From positions 496,001 to 560,000 of the forward strand of contig NZ_JAIFZQ010000020.1 of NCBI RefSeq assembly GCF_019710585.1: 64,000 nt of DNA, written 5' to 3'. The position numbers and the translations under genes are program-made. The DNA is from Arthrobacter sp. MAHUQ-56 (GTDB lineage Bacteria; Actinomycetota; Actinomycetes; Actinomycetales; Micrococcaceae). This document shows positions 50,385 through 58,922 of the stretch, in pieces. Positions within the stretch are counted from its first letter, which is position 1; every line of letters begins with the position of its first letter. Under the pieces are notes generated by a model that saw only the letters and a list, made by a program, of their open reading frames with translations, ran no database searches and was not told the DNA's origin.

Positions 50385-51602
50385 TTACTGGGCCTTGCCC
50401 AGGAACTCCTGCAGGCGCTGGACGCCGGTGGCCAGGTCGTCGTCGCCCAGCGCGTAGGAGAGGCGCACGAAGCCGGACGGACCGAATGCCTCGCCGGGAA
50501 CCACTGCCACCTCAACCTCATCCAGGATCAGGGCCGCCAGCTCAGCCGAGGTCTGCGGCGTGGCGGTGCCGGTCGCCGTCGGGAACTCCTTGCCCAGCAG
50601 CCCCCGGACGTCCGCGTACACGTAGAAGGCGCCCTTCGGCGTCGGGCATTCCACGCCTTCAATGGCGTTCAGGCCGGCGACGATGGCCTTGCGGCGGCGG
50701 TCGAAGGCCACCTTCATCTCGTCGACCGCAGTCAGCGGGCCGGAGACCGCGGCCAGTGCGGCGATCTGCATGATGTTGGAGACGTTGGAGGTGGCGTGCG
50801 ACTGCAGGTTGGTGGCCGCCTTGATGACGTCGGCGGGGCCGATCATCCAGCCCACGCGCCAGCCGGTCATGGCGTAGGTCTTGGCAACGCCGTTGAGGAT
50901 GACCACCTTGTCCCCGAGCTCCGGGGCGGCGGTGGCGATGGACGTGAAGGGCACGCCGTCGTAGGTCAGGTGCTCGTAGATTTCGTCGGTGACGACCCAC
51001 AGGCCCTTGGCGGCAGCCCACTTGCCGATCTCTGCCACCTGCTCCGGCGAGTACACCGCGCCGGTGGGGTTGGAGGGTGAGACGAACAGCAGGATCTTGG
51101 TCTTGTCCGTGACGGCGGCCTCCAGCTGCTCAACGGTCACCAGGTAGTCCTGTTCGGGGCCGGCGAAAACCTCCACCGGAACGCCGCCGGCCAGCCGGAT
51201 CGCCTCCGGGTAGGTGGTCCAGAACGGGGTGGGGACGATGACCTCGTCGCCCGGGTCCACCAAGGTGGCGAAGGTGTTGTAGACGGCCTGCTTGCCGCCG
51301 TTTGTCACCAGCACCTGGGAAGGGTCGACGGCGTAACCGGAGTCCCGGAGCGTCTTCTCGGCGATGGCCTTCTTCAGTTCCGGCAGGCCGCCGGCAGGGG
51401 AGTAGCGGTGGTACTTGGGCTGCGATGCCGCTTCGATGGCCGCCTGGACAATGTAGTCCGGGGTGGGGAAGTCCGGTTCGCCCGCCCCGAATCCAATCAC
51501 CGGCCGGCCAGCAGCCTTCAGCGCCTTCGCCTTGGCATCAACGGCAAGGGTTGCGGATTCGGCAATTGCGGAAATGCGCTGGGAAACGCGGGCGGCAGAC
51601 AT
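50385..51602 (-). CDS. aspC: Pyridoxal-phosphate aminotransferase (aspartate aminotransferase type)
   Basis: A 405-residue fold-type I class I aminotransferase. It has the N-terminal [51 protein letters not shown] for the PLP phosphate, and [16 protein letters not shown] with the Asn that holds the cofactor. The Schiff-base Lys is in [14 protein letters not shown]. The motif set fits the class Ib aspartate aminotransferase, with broad specificity possible. Its 3' end faces the 25-bp palindrome. Confidence 0.9.
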   Translation of the reverse strand: MSAARVSQRISAIAESATLAVDAKAKALKAAGRPVIGFGAGEPDFPTPDYIVQAAIEAASQPKYHRYSPAGGLPELKKAIAEKTLRDSGYAVDPSQVLVTNGGKQAVYNTFATLVDPGDEVIVPTPFWTTYPEAIRLAGGVPVEVFAGPEQDYLVTVEQLEAAVTDKTKILLFVSPSNPTGAVYSPEQVAEIGKWAAAKGLWVVTDEIYEHLTYDGVPFTSIATAAPELGDKVVILNGVAKTYAMTGWRVGWMIGPADVIKAATNLQSHATSNVSNIMQIAALAAVSGPLTAVDEMKVAFDRRRKAIVAGLNAIEGVECPTPKGAFYVYADVRGLLGKEFPTATGTATPQTSAELAALILDEVEVAVVPGEAFGPSGFVRLSYALGDDDLATGVQRLQEFLGKAQ

Positions 51603-51763
51603 GGCAGGTCCGTTCTTCGCTTTGCAGCCCGAAGGCTGGAATGTGGGATTCGACGAGTTCTACTCTATGCTGTTCACCGGACCCTCCGGGGTGACGGTTT
51701 TGATTTGTGACTGCCCGGGCAGTACAGCTCAGGCCGCGCCGCAGGAGGTCCGGAACGGGCTGG
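51603..51763. other. Non-coding DNA between aspC and the tRNA-Trp promoter
   Basis: Short open frames here look like chance. No convincing gene, repeat or terminator was seen. Confidence 0.4.
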
Positions 51764-51793
51764 TTCGACGAACGCGAAGTTCTTGCGTAGACT
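51764..51793 (+). promoter_or_regulatory. Promoter candidate for tRNA-Trp/secE
   Basis: TTCGAC (51764-51769) and TAGACT (51788-51793) with 18-bp spacing, about 85 bp before the tRNA. Confidence 0.4.
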
Positions 51794-51877
51794 GGTTCAC
51801 CGGTGTTGAAACACGGATGATGGCGTGCGCCCCAGCGCAAACTGGTGGCAGGCCGTCCAACGTGGGTTTCACTCCAT

Positions 51878-51950
51878 AGGGTAGTGGCGCAATTGGTAGC
51901 GCAGCGGTCTCCAAAACCGCAGGTTGCAGGTTCGAGTCCTGTCTGCCCTG
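51878..51950 (+). tRNA. tRNA-Trp (anticodon CCA)
   Basis: Acceptor AGGGTAG/CTGCCCT, D-arm GCGC/GCGC, anticodon stem GCGGT/ACCGC with loop CTCCAAA, and T-stem GCAGG/CCTGT with loop TTCGAGT. It precedes secE, as in most actinobacteria. Confidence 0.95.
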
Positions 51951-51956
51951 CGCAAG

Positions 51957-51983
51957 GTGCCCCGGGCGAAAGCCCGGAGGCAC
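51957..51983 (+). other. Stem-loop with GAAA tetraloop between tRNA-Trp and secE
   Basis: GTGCC-CCGGGC closes on GCCCGG-A-GGCAC with a GAAA tetraloop and one bulged A. No T-run follows, so it is more likely a processing or stability element than a terminator. Confidence 0.5.
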
Positions 51984-52033
51984 GCGCAGCAACCATGGTT
52001 CTGATCAGGGCCGGGTAATCCACCATTGCAAGG

Positions 52034-52318
52034 ATGAGCGAGGATCAGGTGACCGAAACAGCTGCCAGCAGCTCCAAGGGCCGCCCAGCTAAGAAGGAAG
52101 CCAAGGCAAGCTTCTTCGCCCGCATTGCACTCTTTGTCCGCCAGATCATCGGCGAACTGAAGAAGGTCGTTGCCCCCACCCGCAAGGAACTGGTCAATTA
52201 CACGCTCGTGGTGCTGGTGTTCGTGGCCATCATGATGGTCATCGTCAGCCTGCTGGACATAGGTTTCGGAACCGCTGTCAGCTGGATCTTCGGCGGTACC
52301 GGCTCCACGGACAGCTAA
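52034..52318 (+). CDS. secE: Preprotein translocase subunit SecE
   Basis: A 94-residue single-helix SecE: a polar, lysine-rich N-terminus, the conserved amphipathic region FVRQIIGELKKVVAPTRKELVNY (about 35-57), then the membrane helix and a short tail. It clamps SecY in the SecYEG channel. An in-frame GTG five codons downstream, with GAGGATCAG before it, is an alternative start. Confidence 0.96.
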   Translation: MSEDQVTETAASSSKGRPAKKEAKASFFARIALFVRQIIGELKKVVAPTRKELVNYTLVVLVFVAIMMVIVSLLDIGFGTAVSWIFGGTGSTDS

Positions 52319-52431
52319 GGCTGCGCGGTCCGCAGGCCGCGTGTTCCGCCCGGGAATCCGGAACGGGGCGCGGTGTGCGGAATTGAGCCATTTAAATAGG
52401 CATGTTAGGCAATGAGGAAGCAGGAGACCAA

Positions 52432-53226
52432 GTGTCTGAGCAGGAGCTCGAGGTAACCGAGACTGGGCTGGAAGAGTCCCAGGACGTCACGGCAGAAGCC
52501 GGTGAAGAGTCCGAGGTTGAGTCCTCCGCGCCCGAATCCGACGACGCCGCCTCCGCCGCCGCAGAAGCCGGCGGCGACGAAGAGCCCGCCGATGCCCTCG
52601 CAGCAGCCGCGGCCACTGCGGCTGCAGATCCGGCTGAGGAATTCAAGGCCAAGCTGCGCCGCCAGGAAGGTGACTGGTACGTCATCCACTCCTACGCCGG
52701 TTACGAAAACCGCGTGAAGGCCAACCTTGAAACCCGCATCCAGACCCTGGACATGGAAGATTACATCTTCGAAATCCAGGTGCCCATGGAAGAAGTCGTG
52801 GAGATCAAGAACGCCCAGCGCAAGGTGATCAACCGCGTCCGCATCCCCGGCTACGTCCTGGTCCGTATGGACCTGACCGACGCCTCCTGGGGCGCCGTCC
52901 GCCACACCCCCGGTGTCACCGGCTTCGTGGGCAACGCCCACAACCCCGTGCCGCTGCGCCTGGACGAGGTCTTCTCCATGCTCGCCCCTGTCTTCGAGGA
53001 AGAGCAGGCCGAGAAGGGCAAGCCGGTCAACAAGCAGAACCAGGCCCCCGTGTCCGTGGACTTCGAGGTCGGCGAGTCCGTCATCGTCAAGGAAGGCCCC
53101 TTCGAGACCCTTCCCGCCACGATCTCCGAGATCAAGCCCGAGTCCCAGACCCTCGTGGTGCTGGTCTCCATCTTCGAGCGCGAAACGCCCGTCACCCTCG
53201 CGTTCAACCAGGTCAGCAAGATCTGA
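52432..53226 (+). CDS. nusG: Transcription termination/antitermination protein NusG
   Basis: A 264-residue NusG. The first 75 or so residues form an acidic Ala/Glu-rich extension common in actinobacteria. The NGN domain begins at [24 protein letters not shown] and includes [28 protein letters not shown]. The KOW domain has [24 protein letters not shown]. The GTG at 52432 is preferred because CAGGAG lies 5-6 nt before it; the in-frame ATG at 52402 would add 10 residues with no ribosome-binding site. It couples RNA polymerase to ribosomes and Rho. Confidence 0.95.
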   Translation: MSEQELEVTETGLEESQDVTAEAGEESEVESSAPESDDAASAAAEAGGDEEPADALAAAAATAAADPAEEFKAKLRRQEGDWYVIHSYAGYENRVKANLETRIQTLDMEDYIFEIQVPMEEVVEIKNAQRKVINRVRIPGYVLVRMDLTDASWGAVRHTPGVTGFVGNAHNPVPLRLDEVFSMLAPVFEEEQAEKGKPVNKQNQAPVSVDFEVGESVIVKEGPFETLPATISEIKPESQTLVVLVSIFERETPVTLAFNQVSKI

Positions 53227-53243
53227 GAATCCTAGAATTCGTC

Positions 53244-53298
53244 CCGGTGCTGCCCGCTTAGCGGCACCGGAACGGCCGGCCGCCTTGCCATGGCGGCC
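53244..53298 (+). other. Two hairpins in the nusG-rplK gap
   Basis: CCGGTGC/GCACCGG (53244-53250 with 53264-53270) and GGCCGCC/GGCGGCC (53278-53284 with 53292-53298). The second is followed by AAAAA rather than T, so neither terminates on the plus strand. They may be a leader structure for the L11/L1 genes. Confidence 0.4.
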
Positions 53299-53354
53299 AA
53301 AAACCTGAGGCACGCTCCTGTGCCCCAGGACGTTATTGAGAGAAGGACCCTACA

Positions 53355-53786
53355 TTGGCTCCCAAGAAGAAGGTCACCGGCCTCATCAAGCTGCAGATCC
53401 AGGCAGGTGCCGCCAACCCGGCCCCGCCGATCGGTCCTGCGCTTGGCCAGCACGGTGTCAACATCATGGAATTCTGCAAGGCGTACAACGCTGCGACGGA
53501 AGCCCAGCGCGGAAACGTCATCCCCGTGGAAATCACGGTTTACGAGGACCGTTCCTTCACGTTCATCACCAAGACCCCGCCGGCTGCAGAGCTCATCAAG
53601 AAGGCTGCAGGCGTTGCCAAGGGTTCAGCCACCCCGCACACCGTCAAGGTTGCCAAGCTGACCCAGGCCCAGGTCAACGAGATCGCCTCCACCAAGATGG
53701 AAGACCTCAACGCCACCAGCCTCGAAGGCGCAGCGAAGATCATCGCCGGCACCGCCCGCTCCATGGGCATCACCGTCGAGGGCTAA
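53355..53786 (+). CDS. rplK: 50S ribosomal protein L11
   Basis: A 143-residue L11. [27 protein letters not shown] is the N-terminal domain that contacts the GTPase centre; the C-terminal domain binds 23S rRNA. It starts with TTG behind AGAAGGA. Confidence 0.97.
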
Positions 53787-53965
53787 TACCCCTACCGCTG
53801 TCCAGCGTCGGGCATTTGACGACGACGGGTGGCACCGCCGGATACACCGGCACCACAAAAATTGAAATGTCGGGCATCCGGGCCGGATAACGAAACCGGA
53901 TCACCGACGGTGGCAGGGCCCAGCGCGGTCCGCAGACCACAACTGCACAAGGAGAAATAAGCAGC

Positions 53966-54673
53966 ATGGCAAAGCGCAGCAAAGCATATGAGGCAGCAGC
54001 CGCCAAGATCGACGCGGAGAAGCACTACGCACCGTTCGAGGCAGTGACGCTGGCCAAGAACACCAACCCGTCCAAGTTCGACGCCACCGTTGAGGTCGCG
54101 TTCCGCCTCGGCGTCGACCCCCGCAAGGCCGACCAGATGGTCCGCGGCACCGTCAACCTGCCGCACGGCACCGGTAAGACCGCCCGCGTCCTGGTTTTCG
54201 CCACGGGTGACAAGGCTGAGGCCGCAATCGCAGCCGGCGCCGACTTCGTTGGTTCCGACGACCTGATCGAAAAGATCGCCGCCGGCTGGACCGACTTCGA
54301 CGCCGCCGTTGCCACCCCTGACCTCATGGGTAAGGTTGGCCGCCTCGGTAAGGTCCTGGGTCCGCGTAACCTGATGCCGAACCCGAAGACGGGCACCGTG
54401 ACCCCCGATGTCACCAAGGCCGTCAACGACATCAAGGGTGGAAAGATCGACTTCCGCGTCGACAAGCACTCCAACCTGCACTTCATCATCGGCAAGGTGT
54501 CCTTCGACGCCGTCAAGCTTGCTGAGAACTACGCAGCAGCACTGGAAGAGGTTCTTCGCCTGAAGCCCTCCGCCGCCAAGGGCCGCTACATCCAGAAGGC
54601 CACCGTTGCCACCACGTTCGGTCCCGGCATCTCTGTCGACCCCAACGTCACCAAGGTGCTCATCGAGGCCTAG
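53966..54673 (+). CDS. rplA: 50S ribosomal protein L1
   Basis: A 235-residue L1 with [33 protein letters not shown] and the signature [23 protein letters not shown]1 usually represses its own operon by binding the mRNA; the 179-bp gap upstream could carry the site. AAGGAG precedes the ATG. Confidence 0.97.
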   Translation: MAKRSKAYEAAAAKIDAEKHYAPFEAVTLAKNTNPSKFDATVEVAFRLGVDPRKADQMVRGTVNLPHGTGKTARVLVFATGDKAEAAIAAGADFVGSDDLIEKIAAGWTDFDAAVATPDLMGKVGRLGKVLGPRNLMPNPKTGTVTPDVTKAVNDIKGGKIDFRVDKHSNLHFIIGKVSFDAVKLAENYAAALEEVLRLKPSAAKGRYIQKATVATTFGPGISVDPNVTKVLIEA

Positions 54674-54710
54674 TCCTCACAGCATTCCGCGCCTTCGGGG
54701 CGCACAGGAA

Positions 54711-54743
54711 GGGACCGCCGGCTTGCTGCCGGCGGTCCCTTCC
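54711..54743 (+). terminator. Intrinsic terminator of rplK-rplA
   Basis: GGGACCGCCGGC-TTGCT-GCCGGCGGTCCC is a perfect 12-bp stem (54711-54722 with 54728-54739), then TTCCCG. Its presence shows rplKA is transcriptionally separate from rplJL here. Confidence 0.75.
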
Positions 54744-54800
54744 CGCGTTAACCCGGACAATCTCCCTGCCCGCGCTCCCCGACAGCAGCCCACGGCTGGC

Positions 54801-54812
54801 TAGGCTGGGGCC
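54801..54812 (+). promoter_or_regulatory. Leaderless-type promoter of the first tandem GNAT gene
   Basis: TAGGCT at 54801-54806 is 6 nt before the ATG at 54813. Confidence 0.55.
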
Positions 54813-55910
54813 ATGACGAAGCCGAACGCCCTGGTGATCTCCGCCGTCGTCGTCCCTTCATCCGCGACTGAAAGCGGGTCGTTCCGGGACTTCCGTGACT
54901 GCCTGGCGATGCGGCAGGCCCACGAGCTGGACACCTGGGGCAACCTGGAGCGTGGCTACACCCTTGCCGAGGAAGTGGAGCACTGGCGCGGCACGGACTA
55001 CGAGGCACGGCACCTCTTCGTAGGCCGGATTCGCGGGGAAGCGGCGGGGATGTGTTCGGTGACGCTGCCGCTGCGGGAGAACCTGGCCACCGCCGGGATC
55101 GGCGTCCTGGTGGCGCCGCCTTTCCGCAGGCGCGGCGTGGGCCGGGAGTTGCTGCGCCACGCGGAGGCCGTGGCGCGCAGGAACAACCGCACGTCCCTGG
55201 ACGGCTACTTCGAACTCCCGGCCGCGTCCATGGACGGGGGCCGGGCGTTGCTGCCGGCCAAGTCCGGGGCGGGAAGCCTGCCCTCGGATGAACCTTCCAC
55301 CGCCTTCGCCGTTGCCGCCGGCTATGAGCTGGAACAGGTGGAGACGTCCAGCCGCCTGGCCCTGCCTGTGTCCCCGGACCGGCTGGCCGAGCTGGCCAGT
55401 GCAGCGGCCCTCCACGCCCGGGACTACGCACTGGTGGGGTGGGCCGACGCCTGCCCGGCGGACCTGGTGGACAACTATGCCCGGTTGAACGCGCGGATGA
55501 GCCTCGACGCGCCCACTGCCGGGATGGACTGGGAAGGCGAAGCCTGGGACGTGGACAGGGTCCGCCGCGGTGAGGACATGCTCGCCCGCAGCGGGGTGCA
55601 GACCCTCGTGGCGGCGGCCAGGCACCGGGCCACCGGCGAACTGGTGGCCTACACCGTCCTTCATTGGCGGCCGGAGGTTCCCGGGGCAGTGCTGCAGCAG
55701 GACACCCTGGTGACCGGGCCGCATCGGGGACACCGGCTGGGGTTGCTGGTCAAGCTCTGGAACCTCCGAACGGCACAGGCAAGATGGCCGCTGGCGCGCT
55801 CGATATTGACATGGAATGCCAGCGAAAACCAGCATATGCTGGCGATAAATACCGCCCTTGGATTCAAGCCCGCAGGCTATGAAGGTGAGTGGCAGAAACG
55901 GCTGGGATGA
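54813..55910 (+). CDS. Double-GNAT acetyltransferase, paralogue 1
   Basis: A 365-residue protein. The N-terminal GNAT domain carries GIGVLVAPPFRRRGVGRELLRHAEAVARRN, a full acetyl-CoA loop. The C-terminal GNAT-like half has QQDTLVTGPHRGHRLGLLVKLWNLR and ILTWNASENQHMLAINTALGFKPAG. Only the first half keeps the classical Q/RxxGxG/A loop; the second has HRGHRLG. The substrate is unknown. It shares layout and the WN.SEN.HML/YLL end with the next gene, so the two arose by duplication. Confidence 0.85.
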   Translation: MTKPNALVISAVVVPSSATESGSFRDFRDCLAMRQAHELDTWGNLERGYTLAEEVEHWRGTDYEARHLFVGRIRGEAAGMCSVTLPLRENLATAGIGVLVAPPFRRRGVGRELLRHAEAVARRNNRTSLDGYFELPAASMDGGRALLPAKSGAGSLPSDEPSTAFAVAAGYELEQVETSSRLALPVSPDRLAELASAAALHARDYALVGWADACPADLVDNYARLNARMSLDAPTAGMDWEGEAWDVDRVRRGEDMLARSGVQTLVAAARHRATGELVAYTVLHWRPEVPGAVLQQDTLVTGPHRGHRLGLLVKLWNLRTAQARWPLARSILTWNASENQHMLAINTALGFKPAGYEGEWQKRLG

Positions 55911-55917
55911 TGCCCGA

Positions 55918-57036
55918 ATGGCAATAGACGTGAAGATCGAGCAACTCTGGATCCCCGACTCACTGGACTCGCCTGACGCAGCGGACTTCCTGGCCGCCGT
56001 CGAAGTGGGCCGCAAGGTACGGATGCAGACGTGGGGGAGCGACGACCTCGCCTACGGCCCCCTGGAGAAGCTCCTTGAGTTCGAGGATCCCTATGAGCGA
56101 CAGCTCATCCTCGTGGCGAAGGTCGACGGCGCCATCGTGGGCACCGTGGACATCGCGCTTCCCTTGACCGACCACCTGGACCTCGCCGAGTTCACCCTGG
56201 ACATCCTGCCCGAGTTCCAGCGCCAGGGCGTCGGGCGGAGGCTGCTCGAGGCCGCCGAACACCTGGCGAGGGGCGAGGGGCGCACCATGATCCTGGTGGA
56301 CACCAACCATCCCGGGGCGTCACTGCACGAATTCGAACAGGCCCTGCTCGTTCCCGGATCCGGGCAGGGCTTCGTGCCGCTGGAAAGCCGCGAGGTCGAG
56401 TTCGCCCGGAAGATGGGCTACACACTGCAGCACATCGAGCAGTTCAGCGCCTGCGCCCTGCCGCTGGACAGCAAGCTCGTGGCCGACCTCCAGGCCGAGG
56501 CCGAGGAAGCCAACCACGGCAGGTACCGCCTGCACCACTGGACGGACCGCTGCCCGGACCGCTGGCTGGAAGCGGTGGCCACGCTGGAGAACCAGGCCGG
56601 CGCGGGCGTGGACCCGTCCATGGATGTGCCGGTGGAGCAGGACATGGTGTTCGACGGCGGCATCCTGCGTGAAGCGGAGGACGTCGCCATTGCGCAGGGC
56701 AGGCGGACAGTGGTCACCGCCGTCGAGCACCTCGCCAGCGGATCCCTGGTGGGGCTGACCACCATCACCGTGTTGGCGCACCGCACCGATGTGGTGTTCC
56801 AGGACGACACCCTGGTCCTGCAGGAACACCGCGGCAATAAGCTGGGACTGTTGATCAAGGTGGCCAACATGGAGCGGCTCTCCGAGCAGTTCCCGGACGC
56901 CAGGATCATCTACACCTGGAACGCGCCCGAAAACCGGTACCTCCTGACGGTGAACAAGCAGCTCGGCTTCCAGACGGCCGGGGTGACGGGCATCTGGCAG
57001 AAGGAGCTTCCAAAGCTGCACACCAGCACCAGTTGA
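55918..57036 (+). CDS. Double-GNAT acetyltransferase, paralogue 2
   Basis: A 372-residue protein parallel to the preceding one: an N-terminal GNAT loop (LDILPEFQRQGVGRRLLEAAEHLAR) and a C-terminal half with QDDTLVLQEHRGNKLGLLIKVANM and YTWNAPENRYLLTVNKQLGFQ. The ATG at 55918 is chosen, 7 bp after the previous stop; an in-frame start at 55858 would overlap. The pair is probably one transcript. The substrate is not predictable; such double-GNAT proteins may modify small molecules or protein N-termini. Confidence 0.85.
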   Translation: MAIDVKIEQLWIPDSLDSPDAADFLAAVEVGRKVRMQTWGSDDLAYGPLEKLLEFEDPYERQLILVAKVDGAIVGTVDIALPLTDHLDLAEFTLDILPEFQRQGVGRRLLEAAEHLARGEGRTMILVDTNHPGASLHEFEQALLVPGSGQGFVPLESREVEFARKMGYTLQHIEQFSACALPLDSKLVADLQAEAEEANHGRYRLHHWTDRCPDRWLEAVATLENQAGAGVDPSMDVPVEQDMVFDGGILREAEDVAIAQGRRTVVTAVEHLASGSLVGLTTITVLAHRTDVVFQDDTLVLQEHRGNKLGLLIKVANMERLSEQFPDARIIYTWNAPENRYLLTVNKQLGFQTAGVTGIWQKELPKLHTSTS

Positions 57037-57043
57037 GCCCGAT

Positions 57044-57072
57044 TTGGCGGATGGTGCGCCCTCGCGTAAGCT
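57044..57072 (+). promoter_or_regulatory. Promoter of rplJ-rplL
   Basis: TTGGCG (57044-57049) and TAAGCT (57067-57072) separated by 17 bp, predicting a leader of about 250 nt before rplJ. Confidence 0.5.
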
Positions 57073-57120
57073 GGACGTACCAAAGACCGTCGGTTGTTGG
57101 AAATCCACTCTCCTGAACAT

Positions 57121-57240
57121 GGCTCAACTCTGCAGTTGTGCGCGGGGGACTCCAGTGGCTTTCCGGACGAAGGACCCTCAACGCAGGGCGGCCGGCGCAG
57201 GTGAACGAAGCAAAGCTCCACGGTCAAGCCGTGTTGAGCC
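57121..57240 (+). ncRNA. Ribosomal L10 leader (rplJ 5' UTR) candidate
   Basis: The leader is closed by GGCTCAA (57121-57127) pairing with TTGAGCC (57234-57240). Inside, CACGG/CCGTG (57219-57223 with 57229-57233) forms a hairpin with a TCAAG loop. Position directly before rplJ and the downstream terminator match known L10-L7/L12 autoregulatory leaders, where L10 with L12 binds its own mRNA. Assignment to the family is by context and shape, not by a covariance search. Confidence 0.6.
57139..57147 (+). promoter_or_regulatory. Antiterminator segment in the rplJ leader
   Basis: TGCGCGGGG here is an exact copy of the 3' arm of the downstream terminator (57255-57263). It could pair with the terminator's 5' arm (CCCCGTGCA) and prevent the terminator from forming. 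Confidence 0.45.
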
Positions 57241-57242
57241 AA

Positions 57243-57269
57243 GCCCCGTGCATCTGCGCGGGGCGTTTT
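57243..57269 (+). terminator. Attenuator terminator before rplJ
   Basis: GCCCCGTGC (57243-57251) pairs with GCGCGGGGC (57256-57264; one G-T pair) around loop ATCT, followed by GTTTTTAGTTTT. It is a textbook intrinsic terminator located inside the leader, about 60 bp before the rplJ start, hence an attenuator. Confidence 0.75.
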
Positions 57270-57330
57270 TAGTTTTAGCTCTCTGGAGCGGGGACCGTCG
57301 AATACCGGCACTATCCCCGGAAGGAGGGTT

Positions 57331-57912
57331 ATGGCAACGCCTACCAAGGTTTCAGCAGTAGCTGAGATCACTAACGATTTCAAGGAATCGAACGCCGCTG
57401 TCCTGACCGAATACCGCGGGCTCACCGTTGCACAGCTCAAGCAGCTGCGTGTTTCTCTCGGCCAGGACACCAAGTTCGCGGTCGTCAAGAACACCCTGAC
57501 CGCCATTGCAGCCAAGGAAGCCGGCGTCGAAGCATTCGACGGCCAGCTTGCCGGCCCCACTGCAATCGCGTTCATCAAGGGTGACGCAGTTGCCGCTGCC
57601 AAGAGCCTGACGGATTTTGCCAAGGCCAACAAGCAGCTGGTCATCAAGACCGGTTACTTCGAGGGCAAGGCACTGGACGCCAGCGAGGTTGCCGCACTGG
57701 CTGCCCTCGAGTCCCGCGAGCTGCAGCTCGCCAAGGTTGCAGGCGTCCTCAAGGCACCTGCCGCCGCAGCTGCACGCATCATCGACGCACTGCGCCTCAA
57801 GCTTGAAGAAGAGAACGGTGCACCGGCAGCTGCCGAAGCGCCCGCCGCTGAAGAAGCCCCTGCCGCTGAAGCTGACGCTGCCGCCGAAGCTCCCGCTGCC
57901 GAAGAGAACTAA
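57331..57912 (+). CDS. rplJ: 50S ribosomal protein L10
   Basis: A 193-residue L10: an N-terminal rRNA-binding domain (EYRGLTVAQLKQLRVSL, FAVVKNTLTAIA) and a C-terminal helix (AARIIDALRLKLEEENG) that anchors L7/L12 dimers, then an Ala/Glu/Pro-rich acidic extension of about 30 residues. GGAAGGAGG stands before the ATG, an especially strong ribosome-binding site. Confidence 0.97.
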   Translation: MATPTKVSAVAEITNDFKESNAAVLTEYRGLTVAQLKQLRVSLGQDTKFAVVKNTLTAIAAKEAGVEAFDGQLAGPTAIAFIKGDAVAAAKSLTDFAKANKQLVIKTGYFEGKALDASEVAALAALESRELQLAKVAGVLKAPAAAAARIIDALRLKLEEENGAPAAAEAPAAEEAPAAEADAAAEAPAAEEN

Positions 57913-57990
57913 TTCTCTTTACCCCACCAGACTCCGGTGCCGGTCCGGCTCCACGCCGTTCGGACACCAACAACAGGAAGGACGCCTACC

Positions 57991-58368
57991 ATGGCGAAGC
58001 TCAGCAACGAAGAGCTCATTGAAGCTTTCAAGGAACTGACCATCATCGAGCTCTCCGAGTTCGTCAAGCTCTTCGAAGAGACCTTCGAAGTTACCGCCGC
58101 TGCTGTTGCAGTTGCCGGCCCCGCCGGTGGCGGAGCTGCTGAAGAGGTTGAAGAGAAGACCGACTTCGACGTCATCCTCGAAGCTGCCGGCGACAAGAAG
58201 ATCGCAGTCATCAAGGAAGTTCGCGCCATCACCTCCCTCGGCCTCAAGGAAGCCAAGGACCTGGTTGACGGTGCCCCCAAGGCTGTCCTCGAAGGCGCCA
58301 ACAAGGAAGCTGCCGAGAAGGCCAAGGAGCAGCTCGAGGCTGCAGGCGCCACCGTTACCCTCAAGTAA
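57991..58368 (+). CDS. rplL: 50S ribosomal protein L7/L12
   Basis: A 125-residue stalk protein: an N-terminal dimerisation helix pair ([27 protein letters not shown]), an Ala/Gly hinge and a C-terminal factor-binding domain ([27 protein letters not shown]). The start is ATG at 57991 with AGGAAGGA; the 18-residue in-frame extension is rejected. Confidence 0.97.
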   Translation: MAKLSNEELIEAFKELTIIELSEFVKLFEETFEVTAAAVAVAGPAGGGAAEEVEEKTDFDVILEAAGDKKIAVIKEVRAITSLGLKEAKDLVDGAPKAVLEGANKEAAEKAKEQLEAAGATVTLK

Positions 58369-58382
58369 CAACGCCTTTTCCC

Positions 58383-58424
58383 CAGGAAACCCCGTCCACT
58401 CCGGTGGGCGGGGTTTCCTGCGTT
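58383..58424 (+). terminator. Intrinsic terminator of rplJ-rplL
   Basis: CAGGAAACCCCGTCCAC (58383-58399) pairs with GTGGGCGGGGTTTCCTG (58404-58420) with one G-T pair and a 4-nt loop, followed by CGTTTC. It ends next to the stop of the convergent ybaK. Confidence 0.8.
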
Positions 58425-58922
58425 TCAGGCGGGGTCCGAAATATCCGCGACGACGGCGTCCAGCGCCTCGGTCAGGGCGTCGGCGTCGACAAACGCACTG
58501 TAGCCGTGGGCGCCGGCGCCCATGGAGATCCGGCGTCCGGTGATGGTGGCGTCAGCGTAAACCGGCCACGCGGTGGTGCTCCCCAGCGGGGTAATGGTGC
58601 CCCGCTCGTAACCGGTCGCCTCAAGTGCGACATCGGCCGGCGGCAGGGAGAGCCTGTTAACTCCCAGGAGGGCCCGCAGCTTGGGCCAGGAGATCTGCCG
58701 GTCCCCGGGCACCAGGGCGAACAGGAACGTCCCGTCCTTGTGCTTGACCACGAGGGATTTGACGATGTCCGCGGGGCTGATGCCCAGGATGCCGGCGGCC
58801 TCCTCAAGGCTCTTCGCAGCCGGACGTTCCACCACGTCTACCCGCAGGCCGCGCGCGGCGGCGTCGGCCAGGAAGCGTTCCCGCCCGACGCCGTCCGTCC
58901 TGTTTCCGGATACGCCCGCCAT
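58425..58922 (-). CDS. ybaK: YbaK/aminoacyl-tRNA deacylase-like protein
   Basis: A 165-residue protein of the YbaK/ProX superfamily, which hydrolyses mischarged Cys- or Ala-tRNAs. AAGILGISPADIVKSLVVKHKDGTFLFALVPGD contains the catalytic Lys region, and GYERGTITPLGS the conserved G-x-x-P loop. The exact tRNA specificity (Cys-tRNAPro, Ala-tRNAPro or other) is not decided. The ATG at 58922 shares its A with the thiolase stop (TGATG); longer in-frame versions overlap the thiolase. Confidence 0.87.
   Translation of the reverse strand: MAGVSGNRTDGVGRERFLADAAARGLRVDVVERPAAKSLEEAAGILGISPADIVKSLVVKHKDGTFLFALVPGDRQISWPKLRALLGVNRLSLPPADVALEATGYERGTITPLGSTTAWPVYADATITGRRISMGAGAHGYSAFVDADALTEALDAVVADISDPA

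Noticed and set aside
51463..51879. A 138-codon plus-strand frame ending at tRNA-Trp
   Set aside because: It overlaps the start of aspC in antisense, has no ribosome-binding site and no recognisable content.
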